Positions 17,444-25,913 of a DNA stretch of 64,000 nucleotides are shown here, one piece after another. Where the stretch lies: NCBI GenBank assembly GCA_963799085.1, contig CAWCWA010000024.1:124001-188000 (forward strand). The letters run 5' to 3'. This DNA is from AP-15 sp963799085 (lineage in GTDB: Bacteria; Pseudomonadota; Alphaproteobacteria; ATCC43930; CGMCC-115725). The translations under genes were made by a program, and so were the position numbers. A model generated the notes under the pieces. It worked only from the letters and a program-made list of their open reading frames with translations. It was not told the DNA's origin and ran no database searches. Position 1 is the first letter of the stretch. Each line of letters opens with the position of its first letter.

Positions 17444-19231
17444 GTGCAGCCGACCGATATCAGCGATCCCAATTACTTTCATAAGGTCGTCGATTGCCAA
17501 TGGGCCTGCCCGGCGCATACCCCGGTGCCCGAATACATCCGGCTGATCGCCGATCGCCGCTATGGCGACGCGTGGGCGATCAATTGGGAATCGAACGTCT
17601 TCCCCGGCATCCTCGGGCGCACCTGTGACCGCCCGTGCGAGCCTGCCTGCCGTCGCGGCCGGGTGGAAAAGGAGCCGGTCGCAATCTGCCGCCTGAAGCG
17701 TGTCGCCGCCGACCACAAGGGTGACATTTCCGGCTACCTGCCGGCGATCCCGAGCGAGAAGAACGGCAAGCGGGTGGCGCTCGTTGGCGCCGGACCGGCC
17801 TCGCTGACTGTCGCCCGCGACCTGATGCCGCTCGGCTATCACTGCGTGATCTTCGACGGCGACATCAAGGGCGGCGGCATGATGCGGTCTCAGATCCCCC
17901 GCTTCCGTCTTCCCGAATCGGTGACCGACGAGGAGGTCGATCTGATCCTCGGCATGGGGGTCGAGACCCGCTTCGGCGAACCGGTGCGGAGCCTCAAGGC
18001 GCTACTGGCCGAGGGATGGGACGCCGTCTTTGTCGGCTGTGGCGCGCCGCGCGGCCGCGATCTCGACATTCCCGGCCGGCGCGAGGCCGCGGCCAACATC
18101 CATGTCGGCATCGACTGGCTGTCGAGCGTCTCCTTCGGCCATGTCACGAAGATCGGGCGCCGCGTCATCGTGCTGGGCGGCGGCAACACGGCGATGGATT
18201 GCTGCCGTTCGTCGCGGCGGCTTGGCGGCGAGGAGGTCACCGTCGTCGTGCGCAGCGGGTTCGAGGAGATGAAGGCCTCGGCTTGGGAGAAAGAGGACGC
18301 GATGCATGAAGGCATCCCGATCCTCAATTGGCTGGTGCCGAAAGCCTTCATCCACCAGGGCGGCCGGCTCAGAGGGATGCTGTTCGAGAAGGTCAAGGCC
18401 GAATTCGACGCGCGCGGCCGTCGCAATCTCGTCCCGACGGGCGAGCCCGATACCCATATCCCTTGCGACGACGCGCTGATCGCGGTCGGCCAGGAAAACG
18501 CATTCCCCTGGATCGAACGCGACATCGGCATCGAATTCGACCGCTGGGACATGCCCAAGGTTGACCTGACCACGATGCAATCGACCCTGCCCAACGTGTT
18601 CTTTGGCGGCGACGCGGCGTTCGGGCCGAAGAACATCATCTGGGCCGTGGCGCACGGCCACGACGCGGCGATCTCGATCGATAAATTGTGCCACGGCGGG
18701 GATGTCGCCGAGCGGCCGGCGCCGGGCGTGACCTTGGTCAGCCAGAAGATGGGCATCCACGAGTGGAGCTACGACAACGACATCTCGAACGATCTGCGTT
18801 ACCGGGTGCCGTTGCGCGATACCGCGGTGGCACTCGCCGACATCCGCGTCGAGGTCGAGCTTGGCTATGACGAGAAGCTCGCCTTTCTCGAAGCCGAGCG
18901 CTGCCTGAATTGCGACGTACAGACCGTCTTTACCGGCCAGCTGTGCATCGAATGCGACGCCTGCGTCGACATCTGCCCGATGGATTGCATCACCTTCACC
19001 GACAACGGCAGCGAAGAGGAGCTGCGCGGCCGCCTGATGGCGCCGGCCCTCAACCTCGATCAGGACCTCTATATCGGCGACCGGCTGAAGACCGGGCGCA
19101 TCATGGTCAAGGACGAGGATGTCTGCCTGCATTGCGGGTTGTGCGCCGAGCGCTGCCCGACCGGGGCGTGGGATATGAGCAAATTCCTGATCGACGTGAC
19201 CCAGGCCGGTCCTGCATGCCGCAGCCGATAA
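17444..19231 (+). CDS. GltD-like NAD(P)/FAD oxidoreductase with N- and C-terminal iron-sulfur domains
   Basis: A 595-residue protein starting at a GTG with the strong site AGGAGGAG. Residues ~15-80 form a GltD-type [4Fe-4S] region (CQWACPAHTPVPEYI, RTCDRPCEPACRRG). ALVGAGPASLTVARDL and VIVLGGGNTAMDCCRSSRR are the FAD and NAD(P) Rossmann motifs. The C-terminus has CLNC, then a ferredoxin-like pair CIECDACVDICPMDC and CLHCGLCAERCPTG. It lies directly before the alpha and beta subunits of a 2-oxoacid:acceptor oxidoreductase. By inference it is their electron-transfer partner, moving electrons between the oxidoreductase and NAD(P) or another acceptor, in place of a free ferredoxin. Cytosolic. Confidence 0.85.
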   Translation: MQPTDISDPNYFHKVVDCQWACPAHTPVPEYIRLIADRRYGDAWAINWESNVFPGILGRTCDRPCEPACRRGRVEKEPVAICRLKRVAADHKGDISGYLPAIPSEKNGKRVALVGAGPASLTVARDLMPLGYHCVIFDGDIKGGGMMRSQIPRFRLPESVTDEEVDLILGMGVETRFGEPVRSLKALLAEGWDAVFVGCGAPRGRDLDIPGRREAAANIHVGIDWLSSVSFGHVTKIGRRVIVLGGGNTAMDCCRSSRRLGGEEVTVVVRSGFEEMKASAWEKEDAMHEGIPILNWLVPKAFIHQGGRLRGMLFEKVKAEFDARGRRNLVPTGEPDTHIPCDDALIAVGQENAFPWIERDIGIEFDRWDMPKVDLTTMQSTLPNVFFGGDAAFGPKNIIWAVAHGHDAAISIDKLCHGGDVAERPAPGVTLVSQKMGIHEWSYDNDISNDLRYRVPLRDTAVALADIRVEVELGYDEKLAFLEAERCLNCDVQTVFTGQLCIECDACVDICPMDCITFTDNGSEEELRGRLMAPALNLDQDLYIGDRLKTGRIMVKDEDVCLHCGLCAERCPTGAWDMSKFLIDVTQAGPACRSR

Positions 19232-19271
19232 GCGAAGGGATTGATCGCGGAGTGGCCGGGCCCGACGCTCT

Positions 19272-19297
19272 GTCATCCCGGCGAAGGCCGGGACCCA
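19272..19297. repeat. Dispersed palindromic repeat of the CCCGGC-GAAG-GCCGGG type
   Basis: Between the GltD-like gene and the alpha subunit, the palindromic core CCCGGCGAAGGCCGGG lies inside a GTCATC...GACCCA frame (19272-19297). This is the well-known small repeat scattered through many alphaproteobacterial genomes. It is followed by a second short inverted sequence (ACCGGACTTCGCCGGTG). It may form an intercistronic hairpin in the mRNA. Confidence 0.7.
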
Positions 19298-19391
19298 TTC
19301 CCGCCATGGACACCGGACTTCGCCGGTGCGACGTCCTCCGTGGCGAGCCCCAAGAGGAATGAACGTGGCCGGATCGAGCCGAAAAAGCCTG

Positions 19392-21218
19392 ATGAGCGTC
19401 AACGACTTCGTCGTCAAATTCGCCAACGTCAATGGGTCGGGCTCGGCCAGCGCCAATGCGCTGTTCGCCAAGTCGATCCTGCGCATGGGCATCCCGGCGA
19501 GCTCGCGCAACATCTTCCCCTCGAACATCCAGGGCCTGCCGACCTGGTACGAGGTGCGGATCAGCGAGAGCGGCCATCTCGGCCGGCGCGGTGGCGTCGA
19601 CATGATGGTCGCGATGAACCCGGAGACCTGGGACGAGGATTTGGCCGAGATCGATCCCGGCGGCTACCTCTTCTACGATTCGACCAAGCCGCTGCCGCCG
19701 TCCAAGTTCCGCGACGACATCACCGTCATTGGCGTGCCGCTCACTGAAATCTGCAATCGCGAATACAGCGACATGCGGCAGCGGCAGCTGTTCAAGAACA
19801 TCATCTATCTGGGCGCGCTCTCGGCCTTGCTCGACATCGACCCGGCGGTCATCGAGAAGCTGATCGGCGAGCAGTTCCGCGGCCGCGACGCGCTGATCAA
19901 GCCCAATCTGCACGCGCTGCATCTTGGTCGCGACTGGGCATTGGCCGAGCACGAATGCCCGATCGGACTGCGGCTGCGGCGCTCCGACAAGGTCGGCGAC
20001 CGCATCTTTATCAACGGCAACGATGCCGCGGCGCTCGGCTGCGTCTATGGCGGCGCGACGGTCGCGGCGTGGTACCCGATCACCCCCTCCTCCTCGCTCG
20101 CTGAGGCCTTTGCCAGCCATTGCCGCCGCTACCGCACCGACCCCGAGACCAAAAAGAAGCGCTATGCGATCCTGCAAGCCGAGGACGAGCTCGCCTCGAT
20201 CGGCATGGTCGTCGGCGCCGCCTGGAACGGCGCCCGCGCCTTTACCGCGACCGCCGGCCCGGGTATCTCGCTGATGCAGGAATTCATCGGGCTGGCCTAT
20301 TTCGCCGAGATCCCGGCGGTCATTTTCGATGTCCAGCGCGGCAGCCCGTCGACCGGCATGCCGACCCGCACCCAGCAGGCCGACATCCTCAGCTGCGCCC
20401 ACGCCTCGCACGGCGACACCAAGCATGTGCTGCTGTTCCCCGAGGACCCGCGCGAGAGTTTCACTTTTGCCGCCGAAGCGTTCGACCTCGCCGACCGGCT
20501 GCAGACCCCGATCTTCGTCATGCTCGACCTCGACATCGGCATGAACGACTGGCTGTGCCAGCCGCTCGCCTGGGACGAGAGCCGCCGATACGACCGCGGC
20601 AAGGTGATGACCGCCGAGGAGCTCGAAGCCGGGGTCGATTTCGGCCGCTATCTTGATGTCGACGGCGATGGCATTCCCTACCGCACCCTTCCCGGCACCC
20701 ATCCGACGCGCGGTGCTTTTTTCACTCGCGGCACCAGTAAGGACCGCTATGCCCGCTACTCCGAGGAAGGCCCGGACTACGTCGACAACATGCAGCGCCT
20801 CTTACACAAGTTCGAGACCGCCAAGCGGCTGGTGCCCCGCCCGATCGAGCGCACGGCCAGCCAACCCACTCGGTTCGGCGCGATTTATTTCGGATCGACC
20901 GCGCCGGCGATGACCGAAGCGCTGGAAGCGCTGGAGGCGCGCGGCATCCATCTCGACACGTTGCGGGTGCGCGCTCTCCCATTCCACGACGACGTGCTCG
21001 ATTTCGTCGCCGACCATGAGCGCGTCTTCATCGTCGAGCAGAACCGCGACGCCCAATTGCGCACCCTGCTGATGAACGAGGGAGAGATCGATCCGGCCAA
21101 GCTCGTGCCGATCCTGCATTATGACGGGACGCCGATCACTGCACGGTTCATCGTCAAGGCGGTCGGCGACATGCTCGCCGTCGTCACCCTCGCCCCCTTG
21201 CGCAAGGCGCTGCCGTGA
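19392..21218 (+). CDS. korA: 2-oxoacid:acceptor oxidoreductase, fused gamma-alpha subunit (KorA-like)
   Basis: About 608 residues from ATG 19392, where the conserved core starts (VNDFVVKFANVNGSGSAS); an ATG at 19359 (next to AGAGGA) is the alternative. Residues 1-180 are the gamma domain. The alpha domain follows with GNDAAALGCVYGGATVAAWY, PITPSSSLAEAF, TATAGPGISLMQEFIGLAYF and VQRGSPSTGMPTRTQQADI. Domain II ends with VFIVEQNRDAQLRTLL. With KorB it oxidatively decarboxylates a 2-oxoacid (2-oxoglutarate is the usual substrate of this form) to the acyl-CoA, reducing an iron-sulfur carrier. The substrate is inferred only. Confidence 0.88.
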   Translation: MSVNDFVVKFANVNGSGSASANALFAKSILRMGIPASSRNIFPSNIQGLPTWYEVRISESGHLGRRGGVDMMVAMNPETWDEDLAEIDPGGYLFYDSTKPLPPSKFRDDITVIGVPLTEICNREYSDMRQRQLFKNIIYLGALSALLDIDPAVIEKLIGEQFRGRDALIKPNLHALHLGRDWALAEHECPIGLRLRRSDKVGDRIFINGNDAAALGCVYGGATVAAWYPITPSSSLAEAFASHCRRYRTDPETKKKRYAILQAEDELASIGMVVGAAWNGARAFTATAGPGISLMQEFIGLAYFAEIPAVIFDVQRGSPSTGMPTRTQQADILSCAHASHGDTKHVLLFPEDPRESFTFAAEAFDLADRLQTPIFVMLDLDIGMNDWLCQPLAWDESRRYDRGKVMTAEELEAGVDFGRYLDVDGDGIPYRTLPGTHPTRGAFFTRGTSKDRYARYSEEGPDYVDNMQRLLHKFETAKRLVPRPIERTASQPTRFGAIYFGSTAPAMTEALEALEARGIHLDTLRVRALPFHDDVLDFVADHERVFIVEQNRDAQLRTLLMNEGEIDPAKLVPILHYDGTPITARFIVKAVGDMLAVVTLAPLRKALP

Positions 21219-21427
21219 TTATCACGCAAAATGTGGGAGACCGCCAATTGGCGAGTTGCCCACATTGCCACGGCGACGGAATGTGCAAGCACGCGCTTCG
21301 TGTATCCGCCTCCCGTGATGTCCAAGTATTTCGGTGCAGCTTTTGTGGAGACGGCGTAGCCTTTGAAACAAAGGCCCTCCCTCCGGTTTGCAAGGTCTGC
21401 GGTGGAAAAGGTTATACCGTCCCTTGA
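21215..21427 (+). CDS. Small Cys-rich zinc-ribbon-like protein between korA and korB
   Basis: A 70-residue frame whose GTG overlaps the korA stop (GTGA), so it is likely to be translationally coupled. It has the paired-cysteine motifs CPHCHGDGMC, CSFCGDG and CKVCGGKG, arranged like a DnaJ-type zinc ribbon, and ends 21 bp before korB. No other signal is visible. A metal-binding or assembly role in the oxidoreductase complex is a guess from position. Composition is slightly lower in GC than the flanking genes, and non-coding origin cannot be excluded. Confidence 0.6.
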   Translation: MIITQNVGDRQLASCPHCHGDGMCKHALRVSASRDVQVFRCSFCGDGVAFETKALPPVCKVCGGKGYTVP

Positions 21428-21448
21428 GCATGAGATAGAGCAGCTCTG

Positions 21449-22504
21449 ATGACCTACATCACGAAGCCCCGCCTGCATCACCCCCGGCTGCCGACCAACG
21501 CGCTCGGCTATACGAGGCGCGACTATGAGGGTGCCGTCTCGACGCTCTGCGCCGGCTGCGGCCATGATTCGATCAGTGCCGCGATCATCCAGGCCTGCTT
21601 CGAGCTGAGCCTGCCGCCGCACCGCATCGCCAAGTTGTCTGGCATCGGCTGCTCGTCGAAGACGCCGACCTATTTCCTCGGCAAGTCGCACGGCTTCAAC
21701 AGCGTGCATGGGCGGATGCCCTCGGTCCTGACCGGCGCCAATCTCGCCAATCGGGAACTGATCTATCTCGGCATTTCCGGCGACGGCAATTCAGCGTCGA
21801 TCGGGCTCGGCCAGTTCGCGCACTGCATCCGCCGCGCCGTCAACATGGTCTATATCGTTGAGAACAACGGCGTTTACGGGCTGACCAAGGGGCAATTCTC
21901 GGCCACCGCCGACAAGGGATCGAAGGCGCGGCGGGGCGCAGTCAACACGGATTCGCCGATCGACCTAGTTGCTCTGGCCTTGCAGCTTGGCGCCTCCTTT
22001 GTCGGCCGCAGCTTCTCTGGCGACAAGGCGCAACTGGTGCCGCTGATCAAGGCGGCGATCGAGCACAAGGGGGCCGCCTTCATCGATGTCGTCTCCCCCT
22101 GCGTCGCCTTCAACAACAACCCGGAATCAACCAAGAGCTTCGATTACGTGCGGGCGCATAACGAGGCCGTCAACCGCCTCGACGTGATCCTCGAGCGCGA
22201 GGAGATCACGGCCGACTACGCCCCGGGGACGGTCGAAACGGTGCGTCAGCATGACGGCTCGATCCTGCGGCTCAGAAAGCTCGCCTTGGATTACGACCCG
22301 CACGACCGCATCTCGGCTTTGACCTACCTGCAGCAACATCACGCTGCGGGCGAGGTTGTAACCGGGCTCCTCTTTGTCGAGCCTGACTCCGCCGACATGC
22401 ACGATTTTCTCGACACGGTCGAGACGCCGCTGAACGCGCTCGGCGAGGCCGAACTCTGCCCCGGCCCTGAAGCGCTCGCCCGCTTCAACGCCGCCCACCG
22501 CTGA
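21449..22504 (+). CDS. korB: 2-oxoacid:acceptor oxidoreductase beta subunit (thiamine pyrophosphate-binding, KorB-like)
   Basis: A 351-residue subunit. CAGCGHDSI near residue 35 and GIGCSSKTPTYFLGKSHGFN supply iron-sulfur and substrate-site residues. The TPP/Mg motif is GISGDGNSASIGLGQFAH followed by VYIVENNGVYGLTKGQ, and FIDVVSPCVAFNN carries a further Cys. This fits the catalytic subunit of 2-oxoglutarate or branched 2-oxoacid:ferredoxin oxidoreductase. It completes the operon with the GltD-like protein and the alpha subunit. The enzyme is oxygen-sensitive in many organisms, though aerobic versions exist. Confidence 0.9.
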   Translation: MTYITKPRLHHPRLPTNALGYTRRDYEGAVSTLCAGCGHDSISAAIIQACFELSLPPHRIAKLSGIGCSSKTPTYFLGKSHGFNSVHGRMPSVLTGANLANRELIYLGISGDGNSASIGLGQFAHCIRRAVNMVYIVENNGVYGLTKGQFSATADKGSKARRGAVNTDSPIDLVALALQLGASFVGRSFSGDKAQLVPLIKAAIEHKGAAFIDVVSPCVAFNNNPESTKSFDYVRAHNEAVNRLDVILEREEITADYAPGTVETVRQHDGSILRLRKLALDYDPHDRISALTYLQQHHAAGEVVTGLLFVEPDSADMHDFLDTVETPLNALGEAELCPGPEALARFNAAHR

Positions 22505-22716
22505 AAGAGGCGCTCCGTCCATCGGCCCGCCTGCGCTCTCGAATGCGACGACTCCATTCCCGAACCTTTTGGTCGATCTTAAAGGGCTCTGTAAGGCCCG
22601 TCAGGTTTTGAACGCACAGACGACTGCTCCGCATGTCGGACCCCGTTGGATCGTCTCGATGCGGTCGGATCCATCTGGCGAGGGTGCCCGCCGCGGGCGA
22701 CGCGGCGGGCGCTATG

Positions 22717-24064
22717 TCACGTGCGTGTGTAGCCCTCGATCTCGTCCTCGGTTTCGGCAATCGCCTGGTCGATCGATTTGCCTTCCTGCGTATAGCGCGC
22801 GACGAGCTTGCAGATCGTGCCCTGCGCGTAGAGGTGGCTCGCGATGTTCTGCGGCGCCGGCGAGCCGACCAGTAGCGATATGACATCACCGCGCGGCGGG
22901 TAGTTGTAATTCACCCCCTTCGGCGGGCCTTCCTCCGACCAGGTCTTGAAGTCCCGCAACTTATCAAAGGGCGGAATATCGTAACCCTTGCTGCCCTCGA
23001 CGAGTTGCTGCACCGACGACCGTTCCGACAGAAAAGAGATCAGACTCTTCGCCGCCGACTGGTTCTGCGAAAAATTCCAGATGCCGTAAAACCCCATATT
23101 GGTCCCGACAAAGCGGCCCCTGGGTCCTTTCGGCGACGGGAAATGCCATAGCTCTTTGCCGATCTTCGGCCGATCGCGGACTGCGACTGCCCAGGCCGAG
23201 GGTGGGTTCTGGATCAACGCGCCTTTTCCGGAATCGAGCCATTTGTTGTTCGCCGAATTATCCCAGGCATAGACGCTCGGCGGCAGGAACTGCGCGATTT
23301 TCTTGAACCACTCGAGCGTCTGTTTGGTATGGTCGGAATTGACGGTAATGTCCCCTTCGGCATCGACCAGTACGGCGCCATTGGCGGCGAAGACGGAGCT
23401 GACCCAGCTGATGCCGTCGATGAAGGTACTCAGCGGCAGGCCGAACGGATGGCCCCCCTTCTGACACTTTTCGGCGGCAGTCAGGAACGTGTTCCAGGTC
23501 CAATTATCGGCCAACGCCTTGTCGGGCGGCGCGTCCGTCGGATACATCTTGGTCACATCGAGCCCGACATATTTTTTGAACAGGTCGATGCGGGCGCAAC
23601 ACGGGGCTGCAATGGTTCCACGACCCGACGGCACTGCGTACCAGTGACCCTTATACAGGCCGCCATGCACCGATCCGTCTAAGGAGTTTGCCGTATTGTT
23701 TGACCAGCCCGGTTACGATGTCGTCGACCGGAAGCAGATGATTGGCGTAGGCGGCAGGATCCCAGCCCGATAGCTGCAGGATATCATGCCCGGAGCCAGC
23801 CTGCGCCTCCGCGGCCTTGGTCAAGGTCAGTTTGTCACCTTGCGAGGTGATGTAGTCGATCGTGACCTCGACTTTGTTCTTTTCTCCCCATTCTTGACAG
23901 AGCTTGGTGGAATAGGCATTAGCGCCGGGCACCCAGTGATCCCACAAACCTATATTGAGGGATCCGGCGGCGCGAGCCCCGCGAACGAAGGGCACGGACA
24001 GCACCGTCGTCGCCAGCGCCGCGGTTTTCAAGACGCTGCGCCTCGTCATGTTTGTTGTTGCCAT
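22717..24064 (-). CDS. Extracellular solute-binding protein (sugar type), Tat signal, one frameshift
   Basis: First of three tandem paralogues. The N-terminus MATTNMTRRSVLKTAALATT (ATG 24064) is a twin-arginine signal ending near GARAAG. The mature part shares WDHWVPGAN, KMYPTDAPPDKALADNW and PPKGVNYNYPPRGDVISLL with its two neighbours. The frame breaks near 23685, inside the segment corresponding to KQYGKL(S)LDGSVHGG, so the two halves are in different phases. It belongs to family 1 binding proteins that deliver carbohydrates or similar solutes to an ABC importer from the periplasm. No permease or ATPase gene lies nearby. Confidence 0.82.
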
Positions 24065-24319
24065 GACACCTCCCGTTGATCGTGTCCGGCCTCCCTGTGC
24101 TTTGGTTTCCGCTTTCGCGGATTGCGCCCACGGTATCATACCTATGCGGAAAGATCATAGGAGTTTTCTGAAAATTTGTGCGCCAGCGGTAGGAATTTCA
24201 ACGGCCTCGGCGGAAAGTGCCTCGGAGCAACACCCGAAATTGTCACTCCGGCCGGTTTTTGATCGGCCGGACGCAGGGCTGGCGACGTCGCATCTGTCGC
24301 GGCATCGGCAAAACAAAAA

Positions 24320-24346
24320 CCCGATCCGTAACGATTGCGGACCGGG
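24320..24346 (-). terminator. Rho-independent terminator
   Basis: CCCGATCCG (24320-24328) pairs with CGGACCGGG (24338-24346), with one A-C mismatch. On the minus strand it runs into GTTTTTGTTTT, about 40 bases after the stop of the second binding-protein gene. It separates that gene from the first one. The rest of the 24065-24387 gap shows an AT-richer stretch near 24150-24175 but no gene. Confidence 0.75.
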
Positions 24347-24387
24347 CTCTGTTTAAGGTGGCGGGGTAACCGCCCCGCAGGCCGAAC

Positions 24388-25731
24388 CTAGGAGCGGCTG
24401 AAGCCCTCGATTTCGTCCTGCGCCCAGTTCATCGCGGCGTCGAAGGATTGGCCGTTTTGCGTGACCTTGGCGATCATCTTCATGATTGTCGCCTGCGCCT
24501 ACATTTGGGTCCCGATCTTCAACGGCGCCGGGTAGCCGACCAGGCTCGGGATTGCGTCGTTGCGTGGCGGAAAGTTGTAGACCGTCCCCGTCGGCGGTCC
24601 TTCGGTTTCCCAGATTTTGAAATCCATCCACTTGGCGTAGGGTGGAATGTCGAAGCCGAGGCTGGCGGTGACCAGCTTATCCTGGACCTCGCGCGTCACC
24701 AGATAGCTCAGCAAACTCTTTGCCGCCGAGATATTTGGCGAGAAGCTCCAGATCCCCCAATAGTAGTAGCCGGCCGGGTCGAACCTGCCTTTCGGCCCCT
24801 TGGGCGAGTGGAACGTCCACAATTGCTCGGCGATCTTCGGCTGGTCGCGCTTGGCGACGGCGTAGGCCGAGGGCGGGTTGAAGATCAAGGCAGCCTTGCC
24901 CGAGACCAGCGCCTTGTTGTTCGAGGCGTTGTCGTAGGCGTAGACGTCACTATCCACGTATTGCGAGAACCGTTTGAAGAATTCGAGCGCCTGCTTGGTC
25001 GCATCGCTCTTGACCGTGATCGTACCTTCCGCGTCGACAAGGTCGGCGCCATAGCTCTGGAAGACCGCGCCGGCCATATTGATCGCGTCGGTGCAGGTAC
25101 TGAGCCCGACCCCGAACGCGTGCCCGGCTTTGTAACATTTCTCGGCCGCCGTGATGAAATGGTCCCAATCCCAGGCGTCGGTCAACGCCTTGTCGGGCGG
25201 CGCGCTGGCCGGATACATCTTCTGCAAGTCGAGCCCGACATAGTCCTTGAAGTAGTCGATGCGCGCGCAGGGCGGCAATGCGCTGCTGCCGTAGCTCGTC
25301 GGCACCGCCATCCAATGGCCGCCGATCTTGCCGCAATACTCGGCGGATTTGGCGATCGGACCGTATTGCTTGACGACCGGTTCGACGATCTCGTCGACCG
25401 GGACGAATTTGTCGGCCTGCGAGGAGACGTACCAGGTGCGCAGGCCCATGATATCATGGCCAGCCTTGGCCTGGCCTTCCGCCATCAGGGTCAGAAGGTC
25501 CTTGTCGCCATTCGAGGTGATCAGGTCGACGTTGAGGTCGACCTTTTCCTTGGCGGCCCATTCCGCGCAGATTTTTTTCAGGGTCTCCGCCGCGCCCGGA
25601 ACCCAATGATCCCAGACGCCGAAGGAGAGCTTGCCCGCGGCGTGCGCGCCGCGCACAAACGGTGCGGCAAGCGTTGTCGCCGCCGCTGCCGTCTGCAGCA
25701 CCGTGCGCCGTGTCAGCAAAGTCCTACTCAT
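24388..25731 (-). CDS. Extracellular solute-binding protein (sugar type), Tat signal, in-frame TAG near the C-terminus
   Basis: Second paralogue. MSRTLLTRRTVLQTAAAATT gives the twin-arginine signal, cleaved near AHAAGK. The periplasmic body includes FGVWDHWVPGA, KMYPASAPPDKALTDAWDWD and FHSPKGPKGRFDP. The frame meets TAG at 24499-24501 directly after LKIGTQM, yet the sequence beyond it stays homologous to the third paralogue (AQATIMKMIAKVTQNGQSFD then WAQDEIEGF) down to a natural stop at 24388. A Tyr or Phe codon is expected at that spot. The truncated product would lack 36 residues including the last helices. Confidence 0.85.
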
Positions 25732-25913
25732 GTGTTTCCTCTCACGATTTGCATACGGGTTCGCCGTATCGGCTCCCGACGAATCCTGTCAAAAGCCTTA
25801 CAAGGGAGTGTAGCAGCGAAACGGCGAAAGCCATCCACTTCATTATCATGACCGCCGGCACGAATGCCACGACTGAGGGGTCGACGGAGATGGCCCGCGG
25901 CGGCTCTCCAGGG

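Noticed and set aside
18002..19603. 533-codon minus-strand frame across the GltD-like gene
   Set aside because: Antisense shadow: the plus strand encodes conserved FAD, NAD and iron-sulfur motifs over the same bases.
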